A stretch of 64,000 nt of DNA, from contig JAEEOQ010000005.1 of assembly GCA_016284355.1 (NCBI GenBank), positions 1 to 64,000 on the forward strand, in the 5' to 3' direction. The position numbers and the translations under genes are program-made. The notes beneath the pieces are model-generated. The model ran no database searches, was not told the origin of the DNA, and worked only from the letters and a program-made list of their open reading frames with translations. Position 1 is the first letter of the stretch. Every line of letters starts with the position of its first letter. Below are positions 8,511-18,100 of the stretch, one piece after another. The DNA is from Lachnospiraceae bacterium (GTDB taxonomy: Bacteria; Bacillota; Clostridia; Lachnospirales; Lachnospiraceae).

Positions 8511-10022
8511 TTATTTATTTACATATTCCACAAATCTGTCAAAGCCTTCTCTGCCCTCAGGTGTACACTTGTACACGCCGGCATCTTCAAGTACCTGCTC
8601 GAAAACTTTACCGATCTCAGCCTTTAAGATATCAAGGATCTCTTCTTTGCTCTTCCCTTCAAAATCTTCGTAGCTGTCCTTTATCTCGTTTATCCATTCG
8701 GCATGGCTCTTTACCTTTTCGTCTGCAGCAATGTCTGAGCCCTTAAGAATATCTTCTGCAAGAGTGTCCATTTCTGAAACAAGTCTTGAAGGAAGTACTG
8801 CAAGACCCATAACCTCGATAAGCCCGATGTTTTCCTTCTTGATGTGGTGAAGCTTTGCATGCGGGTGGTATACACCAAGCGGGTGTTCATCTGTAGTGAT
8901 GTTGTTACGAAGCACAAGGTCAAGCTCGTAAGCACCGTCTCTCATTCTTGCGATAGGAGTTATGGTGTTATGCGGAGTTCCGTCTGTTTCAGCAAAAATA
9001 AAGCTCTCTTTATCTGTGTATCCTCTCCACGCAGTAAGGATCTTATCTGCTAAGGCTACAAGGCGTTCTTTATCTTTTCCACTTATCCTTATTACGGAAA
9101 GTGGCCATTTTACTATGCCTGCCTTGATATCTTCAAAGCCTTTAAAGTTAACTTCTTTTTCTATTTCTGCCTTTTCCATGGCAAATGTGTAGTGTCCGCC
9201 CTGGAAGTGGTCATGTGTAAGGATAGAGCCTCCCACTATCGGAAGGTCGGCATTTGAACCGATAAAGTAATGTGGCAGATAGTCTTCAAAGCTAAGGAGT
9301 CTGCTGAAAGTATCTTTGCTTATCTTCATAGGTCTGTGCTCGCCGCAAAATACTATGCAATGCTCATTGTAATAAACATAAGGCGAGTACTGGAAACGCC
9401 ACTCTTCCCCGTTAAAGTTAAGAGGAATGGTACGGATAGTCTGGCGGGCAGGGTGATTTACTCTTCCTGCGTAGCCTGTATTTTCAACGCAAAGCTGGCA
9501 TTTTGGATATGCGCTCTGCTTTGCGTTAAGCGCTGCAGCTATAGCCTTTGGGTCTTTTTCAGGCTTAGAAAGATTGATAGTTATATCAAGCTCGCCGTAT
9601 TTTGAAAGATATTTCCAGCGCTTATCCTTTTTGATGCGGTAGCGTCTGATGTAGTCTGAATCGCAGCACATCTTATAAAACCAGTCTGTGGCATCAGTCT
9701 TTGATACGGAATATCTTCTGTTAAACTCCTTTACAATGCTGCTTGGCAAAGGGGTAAGGCAAGCCATAAGCTTTGTGTCAAAAAGGTCTCTGTAGGTAAC
9801 GGTATTATCTGTAAGAAGTCCTTTTTCTGCTGCCGCGTCAAGAAGATCTGAAAGGATTACCTCAAGGTCTCTTTCCTCATTTACAGCACTATCAGTGTAT
9901 TCGTCTTCGCCCATTACCTCAAGAAGTCTGTTTCTTGCGTAGATCGCATCTTCCGGATCTGTAAGTCCGCATTTTACACCGTAACTAACAAGTTCATTTA
10001 CTAATTCACTTATGTTTTTCAT
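8511..10022 (-). CDS. galT: UDP-glucose--hexose-1-phosphate uridylyltransferase (Firmicutes GalT2 type)
   Basis: 503 residues, the length of the Firmicutes GalT2 family rather than the ~350-residue E. coli type. Visible motifs are YNEHCIVFCGEHRPM, GGSILTHDHFQGG, TPHNTITPIAR and HPHAKLHHIKKENIGLIEVMG. The enzyme swaps UMP between UDP-glucose and galactose-1-phosphate in the Leloir pathway. Its ATG overlaps the galK stop by one base (TAATG), so the two are translationally coupled. No galE lies nearby, so the epimerase must be elsewhere. Confidence 0.93.
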   Translation of the reverse strand: MKNISELVNELVSYGVKCGLTDPEDAIYARNRLLEVMGEDEYTDSAVNEERDLEVILSDLLDAAAEKGLLTDNTVTYRDLFDTKLMACLTPLPSSIVKEFNRRYSVSKTDATDWFYKMCCDSDYIRRYRIKKDKRWKYLSKYGELDITINLSKPEKDPKAIAAALNAKQSAYPKCQLCVENTGYAGRVNHPARQTIRTIPLNFNGEEWRFQYSPYVYYNEHCIVFCGEHRPMKISKDTFSRLLSFEDYLPHYFIGSNADLPIVGGSILTHDHFQGGHYTFAMEKAEIEKEVNFKGFEDIKAGIVKWPLSVIRISGKDKERLVALADKILTAWRGYTDKESFIFAETDGTPHNTITPIARMRDGAYELDLVLRNNITTDEHPLGVYHPHAKLHHIKKENIGLIEVMGLAVLPSRLVSEMDTLAEDILKGSDIAADEKVKSHAEWINEIKDSYEDFEGKSKEEILDILKAEIGKVFEQVLEDAGVYKCTPEGREGFDRFVEYVNK

Positions 10023-11281
10023 TAGAATCTGATACCTCCGTAAGGTCTTACCTTAAGAACATGACATGAGCCCTCGCCAAAGAGTGCATCAAGAGCTGCT
10101 TTGTACTCAGGCACTACTTCATTTGGTACAAAAGCTTGAATGGTTCCCGCAAAGCCGCCGCCGTGTACTCTGCTTACACCTCTTCCTGCAAGTACGTCTT
10201 CGCTTACAGCAAGACCGAGAGAAACTGCCTGGTTGTTAACATCAGCGCTTGTATAAACATTTTGAAGGAACTTAAATGAGGAGTTGCCCGACTCTTTGAT
10301 AAGCCTTGCAAATTCTGCGTAATTTCCTTCTTTAAGTGCCTTTACCTGACCTCTTACCCTTCTGTCTTCGTTAAAGAAGTGGATGGCACGTAAGATAGGT
10401 CTGTCGCCAAGTTCTTTGCGAAGCTCAGGGATCTTCTTTGTAAATTCATCTTCATCTACATTGCGAAGCACACTGTGGCCAAGAGCCTTTGCCACAGCCT
10501 TCATCTCCAAAGGGATAGCGGCATAGTCAGGAGTAAGGTCTTTGTGATCACCCTTGGTATCTACTATACAAAGGCTTACGCCAAAACTTTCAAAATCTGC
10601 CTCAACCTTTTCTATAACAGGCTTTTCCGGATCTTCAAAATCAATATGTATAAGGTTTCCAACGGAGCTTGCCATCTGGTCCATAAGGCCGCATGGCTTG
10701 CCAAAGAACTTATTTTCAGCGTACTGAGCCACCTGAGCTATAAGTACAGGTGAAATCTCCATGTTGTTGTAAAGACCCGAAAGAATGGTTCCAACTAAAA
10801 CCTCATAGGCTGCTGAAGAAGAAAGCCCTGCACCTCCAAGTACATCACTTGTTACATAAGCGTTAAAACCGCCAATGTTATAGCCTCTTTCTTTAAGGCC
10901 TGCAGCCACGCCTTTTATAAGACTTAAGGTTGTGCCCTCTTCAGAATGTACAGGTGCAATATTATTGATATCTGCCACGCTCTCGCCGTACCCTTCAGAA
11001 AGTATCCTGATAAGCCCGTTCTCTGTAGGTCTTACCACTGCTATTGCATCAAGATTTACCGATGCGGCAAGCACCTCACCGTGCTGATGATCTGTATGGT
11101 TTCCGCCGATCTCGCTGCGGCCCGGAGCACTGTAGATCTCAAACTCGCCCTCTCCGTATGTATTTATAAAGCTTTCTATAGCCTTAGCATATCTTTCTCT
11201 CTGATAAGGAAGTACGCTCTCATCCACGTAAATATCAAGTAATCTTTTGTCAAATTTACCGTTTCTGATCTCTTCTAACAT
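10022..11281 (-). CDS. galK: Galactokinase
   Basis: GHMP kinase with the galactokinase signature near the N-terminus (GRSEIGGNHTDHQHG), the glycine/serine-rich ATP loop (LGGAGLSSSAAYE) and the C-terminal GGGFAG motif. It phosphorylates galactose in the cytoplasm. An ATG at 11290 gives 422 residues, but the AAGGGA ribosome site sits immediately before it and 8 bases before the second ATG (11281). I choose 11281 (419 residues). First gene of the galK-galT operon, divergent from an AraC-type regulator. Confidence 0.93.
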   Translation of the reverse strand: MLEEIRNGKFDKRLLDIYVDESVLPYQRERYAKAIESFINTYGEGEFEIYSAPGRSEIGGNHTDHQHGEVLAASVNLDAIAVVRPTENGLIRILSEGYGESVADINNIAPVHSEEGTTLSLIKGVAAGLKERGYNIGGFNAYVTSDVLGGAGLSSSAAYEVLVGTILSGLYNNMEISPVLIAQVAQYAENKFFGKPCGLMDQMASSVGNLIHIDFEDPEKPVIEKVEADFESFGVSLCIVDTKGDHKDLTPDYAAIPLEMKAVAKALGHSVLRNVDEDEFTKKIPELRKELGDRPILRAIHFFNEDRRVRGQVKALKEGNYAEFARLIKESGNSSFKFLQNVYTSADVNNQAVSLGLAVSEDVLAGRGVSRVHGGGFAGTIQAFVPNEVVPEYKAALDALFGEGSCHVLKVRPYGGIRF

Positions 11282-11370
11282 AATAGTCATCCCTTCTTGT
11301 TTAATTTAGGTTAACATTGTATACTTATTTTAGGCACAGTTAAGTGCGATTTATTAAAAAGGAGCAATTC

Positions 11371-12402
11371 ATGGACAGAAAGCTTATTACAACCATAAAC
11401 CCGGAGGACGACAGCAAGCGCATAAACCACGCTGTTCTTCCTTATACCATGTTCTTTACCCAGTCTGACGGAAAAAGACTCTCCTTTTACAACATTGCCC
11501 CCGGATACGGCTCTCACACCTATATGCCGGATGGCGACACAGCTGTTCATCAGCACGACTATTTCGAGCTGTTTTATATATTTGACGGAGAAGTTTATCA
11601 GAACATCGAGGGCAGCTCCCTCAGATATAAAAAGGGAGATGCCTGCTTTATGAATAAAAACATAAGGCACTTTGAGTATTGTTCGTCAAAATTCTCCGGA
11701 GTTTTCTTAAATATAAAGCCAAAATACTTAGCAGAAATCTTTGCGGCGGATCTTCTTTACCCCGCAGATAACTACGCCGCGGTATATGGTAAGCCCCATA
11801 CCGCACAGGGTCCCATCCGCGAGTTTATACTTTCAAACCTCAGGGGCGAAGAGCAATTCAAGCGCTCTTACTTGCATCTTTCTGCCGCCCTTTCACAAAA
11901 GCTCGACAATGAGGGAAAAAGCACCGCAGATAACCTTCTTGATGAAATGGCAAAAGAGATGCTTCTTCAAAAAAGCGGCGCAAGCCTTATAGTAAAAGGG
12001 CTTCTTGCAAGGTTTATAAGCGTTCTTGAAGACCCTTTAGAGTACCACCTTACCCATATGAAGCTTGATAACACAAACGAAGACTTTATATACGCAAGGA
12101 TCCTTAACTACATATCGGAAAAGAAAGGCAATATCACCCGCACCGAACTTGCAAGTGCACTAAACTACCACGACGAGTACCTTAACAGGATAGTTAAGGC
12201 AAAGACCGGTGAAAGTCTTATAAAGATAGCAAAGGGCTATCGCATAGCAGAAGCAAAACGCCTTCTTACCGAAACAAATGACAGCATATCCTCTATAGTA
12301 CAGGCCCTTGGCTACACCAGCAGGTCTCATTTTTACAGATCTTTTGAGGCCGAGACCGGAATGCTGCCGAGTAAATACAGAGAATCTGCTGCTTCTGACT
12401 AG
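11371..12402 (+). CDS. AraC-family transcriptional regulator with cupin sensor domain
   Basis: 343 residues. The N-terminal half is a cupin-like sugar-sensing fold (HQHDYFELFYIFDG, then KKGDACFMNKNIRHFEYC). The C-terminal ~100 residues are the double helix-turn-helix (LASALNYHDEYLNRIVKAKTGES and IVQALGYTSRSHFYRSFEAETGMLPSKYR). An upstream in-frame ATG at 11344 precedes the AAGGAG site, so 11371 is the start. It is divergent from galK with an 89-bp gap, which suggests control of the galactose operon, probably in response to a galactoside. Target inferred from position only. Confidence 0.9.
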   Translation: MDRKLITTINPEDDSKRINHAVLPYTMFFTQSDGKRLSFYNIAPGYGSHTYMPDGDTAVHQHDYFELFYIFDGEVYQNIEGSSLRYKKGDACFMNKNIRHFEYCSSKFSGVFLNIKPKYLAEIFAADLLYPADNYAAVYGKPHTAQGPIREFILSNLRGEEQFKRSYLHLSAALSQKLDNEGKSTADNLLDEMAKEMLLQKSGASLIVKGLLARFISVLEDPLEYHLTHMKLDNTNEDFIYARILNYISEKKGNITRTELASALNYHDEYLNRIVKAKTGESLIKIAKGYRIAEAKRLLTETNDSISSIVQALGYTSRSHFYRSFEAETGMLPSKYRESAASD

Positions 12403-12414
12403 ATAATATTACAA

Positions 12415-12470
12415 AAAGGGCACATCTTCAATGCCGAAAGCCATGCTTTTGCATTCAAGGTGTGCCCTTT
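12415..12470 (-). terminator. Terminator after the SAH/MTA deaminase gene
   Basis: A 19-base imperfect stem (12452-12470 with 12415-12433) followed on the minus strand by five T. It lies between the convergent deaminase and AraC genes and may stop both. Confidence 0.8.
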
Positions 12471-12496
12471 CTCAAATCGGTTGTATTCTTTCAAAC

Positions 12497-13795
12497 CTAA
12501 ACCACTATTCTTTTTGTTATCTCGCGCACCTTAGAGTAAACCTTCTCTTCATCAAGGAATTTCATCTTTCTATCTTCCAAGATAAACTCGCCGTTTACCA
12601 TAACATCCGTTACTTCGCTGCCGCTTACGGAGTAAGAAAGGGCTGCGATAAGATTGTTGTCAGGTATCAGGGAAGGGCTGTTAAGGTCAAGGATCGCAAT
12701 ATCTGCTTTCTTGCCTGCCTCAAGGCTTCCGATCTTATCTGAAAGTCCAAGTGCCTTTGCGCCGTTTATGGTAGCCATACGGAAAACCTGCGCTGCGCTT
12801 ACTACCTGCGGATCTCTTTCCGTTCCTTTATGGATAAGCGCCATAAGGCTCATCTCATGGAAGAGATTGAGTCTATTGTTGCTTGCAGCGCCATCTGTAC
12901 CAAGGCAGACATTTACGCCTTTTTTAAGCATAGCAGGGATCGGCGCAAAGCCGTTGCCAAGCTTCATATTGCTGGCAGGGTTTGATACGACAGATACGCC
13001 GTGTTCTTTCATAATGTCTATATCGGCCTCGTCTACCTGTACGCAGTGGGCTGCAATACAAGGTACGTCAAAAAGCCCATTGTCTGCTGCAAGTTTTATA
13101 GGCGAGCAGCCGTGTTTTTCTTTTACTCCCTCTATCTCGCTTACGCTCTCTGAAAGATGTACATGGATATTCATGCCCTCTTTTTTTGCTACATCTGAGA
13201 TATATCTCATAAAAGGCGCATCTACTGTATAAGGAGCGTGGGGTGCAAGGCAGAAGGTCATGCGGTCGCAGTCTTTAAAAGCTTCGCGCTCTTCCAAAAT
13301 GTCGTTTATTCTTCTAAGACCGCCCTCATCAGGCTTATCGCCTTCCATGCTGCCCACGATACCGCGGCCTATCACCGCCCTGATGCCGCTTTCCTTTACT
13401 GCTTTTGTGGTCTGCATCTTGTTCATATGCATATCGTTAAAGCAGGTGGTTCCGCTCTTTACCATCTCGATTATGGCAAGGCAGGCGCCCCAGTAAGCAT
13501 CTTCATCTGTCATCTTCTGCTCTATAGGGTCAACTTTGCCAAAAAGCCAGTCCATAAAAGAAAGGTCGTCTGCTGCATTTCTCATAAATGACATATAGGA
13601 ATGGGTGTGACAGTTGATAAGGCCCGGTATAGCAAGCTTTCGCGTACCATCTACTTCTCTGTCTGCCTTAAATCCTGCAGGTACATCGCCTACAGCCACA
13701 ATATCTTCGCCGGATACGCAGATATTTACTTCCTTTACTTCGTCTGAATCGCCGTTTGGAACTATGGCTCTTATGTTCTTAAATAAAATATTCAT
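12497..13795 (-). CDS. mtaD: Amidohydrolase, 5-methylthioadenosine/S-adenosylhomocysteine deaminase family
   Basis: 432 residues. The amidohydrolase metal motif is PGLINCHTHSYMSFMRN. The later motifs are HLSES, AAHCVQVDEADI and LGTDGAASNNRLN, characteristic of MTA/SAH deaminases and related to chlorohydrolase-type deaminases. The likely reaction is deamination of S-adenosylhomocysteine (or methylthioadenosine) to the inosyl form. It starts 12 bases after the ahcY stop with GGAGG before the ATG, so it is co-transcribed with ahcY. That context favours SAH or adenosine-type substrates, but substrate choice cannot be read reliably. Confidence 0.87.
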   Translation of the reverse strand: MNILFKNIRAIVPNGDSDEVKEVNICVSGEDIVAVGDVPAGFKADREVDGTRKLAIPGLINCHTHSYMSFMRNAADDLSFMDWLFGKVDPIEQKMTDEDAYWGACLAIIEMVKSGTTCFNDMHMNKMQTTKAVKESGIRAVIGRGIVGSMEGDKPDEGGLRRINDILEEREAFKDCDRMTFCLAPHAPYTVDAPFMRYISDVAKKEGMNIHVHLSESVSEIEGVKEKHGCSPIKLAADNGLFDVPCIAAHCVQVDEADIDIMKEHGVSVVSNPASNMKLGNGFAPIPAMLKKGVNVCLGTDGAASNNRLNLFHEMSLMALIHKGTERDPQVVSAAQVFRMATINGAKALGLSDKIGSLEAGKKADIAILDLNSPSLIPDNNLIAALSYSVSGSEVTDVMVNGEFILEDRKMKFLDEEKVYSKVREITKRIVV

Positions 13796-13807
13796 AGGGC
13801 CTCCTTA

Positions 13808-15055
13808 TTACAGGTCGTAACTGTTAAGGTACTTCTTCTGTTCTTCTGTAAGAACATCTATATGCTTTCCGAGGAATGCAAGCTTTCTTATAGCCACATC
13901 ATTATCTACCTCACGAGGCACATCAATAAGCTTTTCTGTAAGTTTGCCCTCATTTTCAACAAGATATTTTGCGGAAAGCGCCTGGATGGCAAAGCTCATA
14001 TCCATGATCTCTGCAGGGTGTCCGTCGCCTGCCGCAAGGTTTACAAGGCGGCCTTCTGCAAGTACGAAGATCCACTGACCTGTAGGAAGCTTGTAGCCCA
14101 TAATGTTCTTTCTTTGCTCGCGTGTCTCTACTGCGATCTTGCGAAGCCTTGCCATATCGATCTCTGTATCAAAGTGGCCCGCATTGCAAAGGATAGCACC
14201 GTCTTTCATAACAGCAAAATCTTCTTCATCGATTACCTTGTCGCATCCAGTTACGGTAACGAAGAAATCGCCCACCTTTGCAGCCTCGTTCATAGGCATT
14301 ACGTCAAATCCGTCCATAACAGCCTCGATCGCCTTGATAGGGTCGATCTCTGTGATTATGACTCTTGCGCCAAGGCCTTTCGCACGCATGGCCGTACCTT
14401 TTCCGCACCAGCCGTAACCTGCTACTACCACGATCTTGCCTGCTACAATAAGGTTTGTGGTACGGTTGATGCCGTCCCATACAGACTGGCCTGTACCGTA
14501 TCTGTTATCAAAGAAGTGCTTACAGTCTGCGTTATTTACTCTTACCATAGGGAACTTAAGGGCTCCGGCTTTGTTCATAGCCTCAAGTCTGATGATACCT
14601 GTGGTGGTCTCCTCGCATCCGCCTATGATATTTGGAATGAGGTGCGGCATCTCGTTATGTATCATGTTTACAAGGTCGCCGCCGTCATCTATTATGATGT
14701 TTGGTCCGCACTCAAGGGCGTGACGGATATGTGTAAAATACTCTTCTTCTGTAGCTCCGTACCAGGCATGTACTGTAAGGCCTGCTTTTACAAGAGCTGC
14801 TGCCACGTCGTCCTGTGTAGAAAGAGGGTTTGAACCCGTAACATGCATATCTGCGCCGCCTGCAGCAAGCACAAGGCAAAGGTAAGCTGTCTTAGCCTCA
14901 AGGTGCACTGAAAGAGTTATCTTCTTTCCTGCAAAAGGCTTGGTTTTGCTAAATTCCTCTTCAAGCTCGCGAAGAAGAGAACAGTTCCTTCTTACCCACT
15001 CAATCTTACGCTCTCCGCTTTCCGCAAGGTTTATATCTCGGATCTCACTTGCCAT
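13808..15055 (-). CDS. ahcY: Adenosylhomocysteinase
   Basis: 415 residues. It has the substrate-binding SNPLSTQDDVAAAL motif, the NNADCKHFFDNRYGTGQS region and the NAD loop GYGWCGKGTAMRAKGLGA followed by TEIDPIKAIEA. The cytosolic NAD-dependent enzyme cleaves S-adenosylhomocysteine to adenosine and homocysteine. The 415-residue length and the short C-terminal tail fit the archaeal/Firmicutes type. The promoter at 15133-15161 overlaps the terminator of the upstream rhamnosidase gene. It forms an operon with the deaminase, giving two routes for SAH disposal. Confidence 0.93.
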   Translation of the reverse strand: MASEIRDINLAESGERKIEWVRRNCSLLRELEEEFSKTKPFAGKKITLSVHLEAKTAYLCLVLAAGGADMHVTGSNPLSTQDDVAAALVKAGLTVHAWYGATEEEYFTHIRHALECGPNIIIDDGGDLVNMIHNEMPHLIPNIIGGCEETTTGIIRLEAMNKAGALKFPMVRVNNADCKHFFDNRYGTGQSVWDGINRTTNLIVAGKIVVVAGYGWCGKGTAMRAKGLGARVIITEIDPIKAIEAVMDGFDVMPMNEAAKVGDFFVTVTGCDKVIDEEDFAVMKDGAILCNAGHFDTEIDMARLRKIAVETREQRKNIMGYKLPTGQWIFVLAEGRLVNLAAGDGHPAEIMDMSFAIQALSAKYLVENEGKLTEKLIDVPREVDNDVAIRKLAFLGKHIDVLTEEQKKYLNSYDL

Positions 15056-15090
15056 ATATTTATACCTCCGTTTAAATAATGTAAATGCTC

Positions 15091-15137
15091 AAAAAAATAA
15101 TCTTAAGTGATACTTAGTCTGTACCACTTAAGATTAT
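15091..15137 (-). terminator. Terminator-like hairpin between rhamnosidase and ahcY
   Basis: Perfect 13-bp arms (15125-15137 and 15097-15109) with a 15-base loop. On the minus strand the stem runs into seven T. It ends the rhamnosidase transcript. The first arm also contains the -10 box of a promoter reading into ahcY, so the dyad may double as an operator. Confidence 0.75.
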
Positions 15138-15161
15138 ACAAAGGAATGCCGATTCTTTCAA
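15133..15161 (-). promoter_or_regulatory. Sigma-A promoter for ahcY operon
   Basis: On the minus strand TTGAAA (15161-15156), 17 bases, TATAAT (15138-15133), about 80 bases before the ahcY ATG. Confidence 0.72.
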
Positions 15162-15182
15162 CTTAAATGTAAATATACGGCT

Positions 15183-18100
15183 TTATTTATTGTCTTTAAA
15201 TACGTATTCGCCTGATGTAAGGTGCTCCACCTCATTTTTGCCGGCATGGAAGAAGATGGCGCCTGTATTTGCAGGGATCTTGAATCTGTAAATGATCGCA
15301 TCTTCCGTTATCTCCCAGCTGCTCTCTATTCGTCCGCTTACCGTATCAAGGTACCCTTTCGCGCTCTTCATAAGGCCGGTTGGGTCAGGAACCGGGCAAA
15401 GCACGAACTCTGAAAATCCCGGCGCGTCCTCAAGCCTCTTTATGCCAAGAGAGCCTCTTATCATCCAGGCTGCTACGGCGCCGTAAGAGTAATGGTTAAA
15501 GGAGTTCATACTGTTGTTGTTTCCAAAACCGTTCTCTTTGGTAAATGAGTTAACACGCTCCCAGATAGTGGTTGCGCCCTGTCTTACAGAGTAGATCCAG
15601 CTTGGATACTCGCCGTTTTGAACAAGTCTGTATACAGTATCGTTCTTTCCAGCAAGAGTAAGAGCCTCCGCTATCCAGGCAGTTCCGATAAAGCCTGTCA
15701 TAAGTGAATAAGGCGGAGTAGGTGTACCATCATTGTCGTGATTTACTCTTTTTACCGCTTCTTCAAGGTAGTTTCCTGCGTCCTGTACATATTCGTCTGC
15801 AAATATACCAAGAGCAAGGGGCACAGCGTAAGAAGTCTGAGTATCCATAAGATATTTGCCATTTTCAAGCTTTCTGGGCACCGGGAGCTTCGTTGGTGCC
15901 ATCATAAGAGCCTGCCTGCTGCCCATCATAGCCTCTTCACTTGAAAATACCGTTCTGTGGGTGGTCTCATCCACATAAACACGGTTAAAGAGTTCCTTCT
16001 CTTTTTCAAATCTTGACCAAAGATCTTCCGAATCTTCAGAAAGCCCCAGGCTTTCCGCCATCTTACTAAGGATACGAAGGTCATAAGCGTAATAAGCCGT
16101 AAATAAAAGGGCTGTCTCATTTAAAACATACTCAGGCGCAAGCCAGTCTCCAAGAGGGCCTTCATTTATTATGCCTGTACCCGGGTCTCTTCTTGTATCA
16201 AGATAATCTACGTAACGCTTCATGGCGTTATAGTGCTCGGAAAGCATATCCGTATCTTTATACTGCAAGTAACTTTCATAAGCTGCGGTAATACCTGCGC
16301 TTCCCCAAAGGATACCGCCAAAGCCTCCGCCAATTGGCGCTATGTCTGCAAAACGGCCGGAAGGGTCTTGCGTATCGCGCATAGCCATCATGTGCCTTCT
16401 AAGGAAGCCCGATGAGTCTGCCATATGTACGGCAGACCTTGAAAATACCGAAAGATCTCCGCTCCAGCCCATTCGCTCGTTTCTTTGCGGACAGTCTGTA
16501 GGGATGGAAATATAGTTGTCGCGAAGGGACCAGGAAATGTTTTCCCAAAGCTTGTTTACTTCAGGGTTTGATGTTACATATCCTGCGCTAAGCGTCGGAA
16601 CAGAACTTATGGCAATGCCTCTTACAGCAGCAAGCGGAAGAGGTTCGTCTATCCCGGTTATCTCTACGTATCTGTAGCCGTGGAAGGTAAAATGAGGCTC
16701 AAGGATGTTTGCTCCTTCTTTTAAGAAGAAGATATCCTGAGCGTAGGCTGCTCTGATATTTTCAAGCATCAACATACCTTCATTCCCCTTGTAAGCAGGA
16801 AGATCAGGGTATAAAACTTCCGCAAAACGAAGCCTTACTTTCTGACCGTCACCCCCTTTAAGACTGATACTTGGGATTCCCGCAAGGTTCTGCCCCATAT
16901 CGTATACATATACACCGGGCCGCGGCTCAGTCATAGCAACCGCCGTAAGTCTTTCGCTTATCTTTACTGTTGGACCAACCTGCCCCGTAAGCTTAAAGTC
17001 TTCATAGCCCATATCGTCAAGGCTTGGACCGAAAGGTCCGAATACCGTTTTCTTGCCTATGTAGGCTGTGTGCTCATTTAACGGCACTTCCACCGCCTTT
17101 TTGCACAGAATTTCCTTTTCTCTAAGGTCTGTGATCTGACCCTGGAAGAAACTGCCGCATTTGATAGGACCCTGAGAAGAGAAATCCCAGCTTTCATCTG
17201 TTACTATCACTTCTCTTCTTCCGTCTTTGTGTAATATCACTATCTTTGCAAGAAGCGAGCTTCTGTCACCAAAATAGTTCCAGTTGTCTGCCGTAAATGA
17301 CAGCGCACCGCTCCACCAGCCTTCACCAAGAGTTGTTATAAACTCGTTTTCACCCTCTTTTAAAAGACCGGTTATATCGTAGGTCTGGTAGAACATTGTC
17401 TTGTTGTACTGAGTGGCACCAGGGTTAAACATGTCATCGCCGACTCTCTTACCGTTAAGTTCTACCTCGTAGATTCCTCTTGCGGTAATGTAAAGTCTGG
17501 CAGATGCAAAGTCTTTTTCTACGTTAAAAGCCTTCCTAAGGATAGGAATAGCGTTCCTGCTGTTATCGCGCACCTCAAAGAAGCCTTCATTTCCGCCGTC
17601 TGCGGTTACTTCATCTTCTTTATACAGCGTATTTCCGGGCTCTCTGTAGTTTTTTATCGTGATGTTTTTAAATGTAGCTCTGTTTCCCGCAGGCACCTTT
17701 ATGCCTGTATCGCAGGCGCAAGGGAAGCTGATATAATCAGAGCCTTCGCCCATAGGGTTAAGGTTTACTCCTCCCTTTACAAGAAAAGCAGGGCGCGGAT
17801 CGTTTGGATCAGGTCTTGTAAGCCTGTGGTCATCATCTTCTCCGTCAAACCAGAAGTCAAACATACCGCTTACTGCGGAAAATGAGACTTTATGAAGATC
17901 ATGAGCATTTTCTTTTGTTATAAAAGGAACTTCTATGCTCTTAAAAGGCGTATCTGCCTTGTCTTCCTTTGTGTAGCCTGCTCTGTAGATGTTAAGAAGG
18001 GCGCTCTTTCCCTCTTTAAGCCCTGATATATCTGTCTCTATATAAATGTAAGACTCGTCTTTTCCTGCCTTAACCCCAAGTATGTTAAGGTTTTCGCTCA

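Noticed and set aside
13862-14833. 323-codon plus-strand frame inside ahcY
   Set aside because: Antisense of a well-conserved enzyme, Cys/Tyr-rich composition, no start signals.
15056-15182. SAH or SAM riboswitch upstream of ahcY
   Set aside because: Only a simple hairpin and promoter are visible; the space is too short for the known aptamers.
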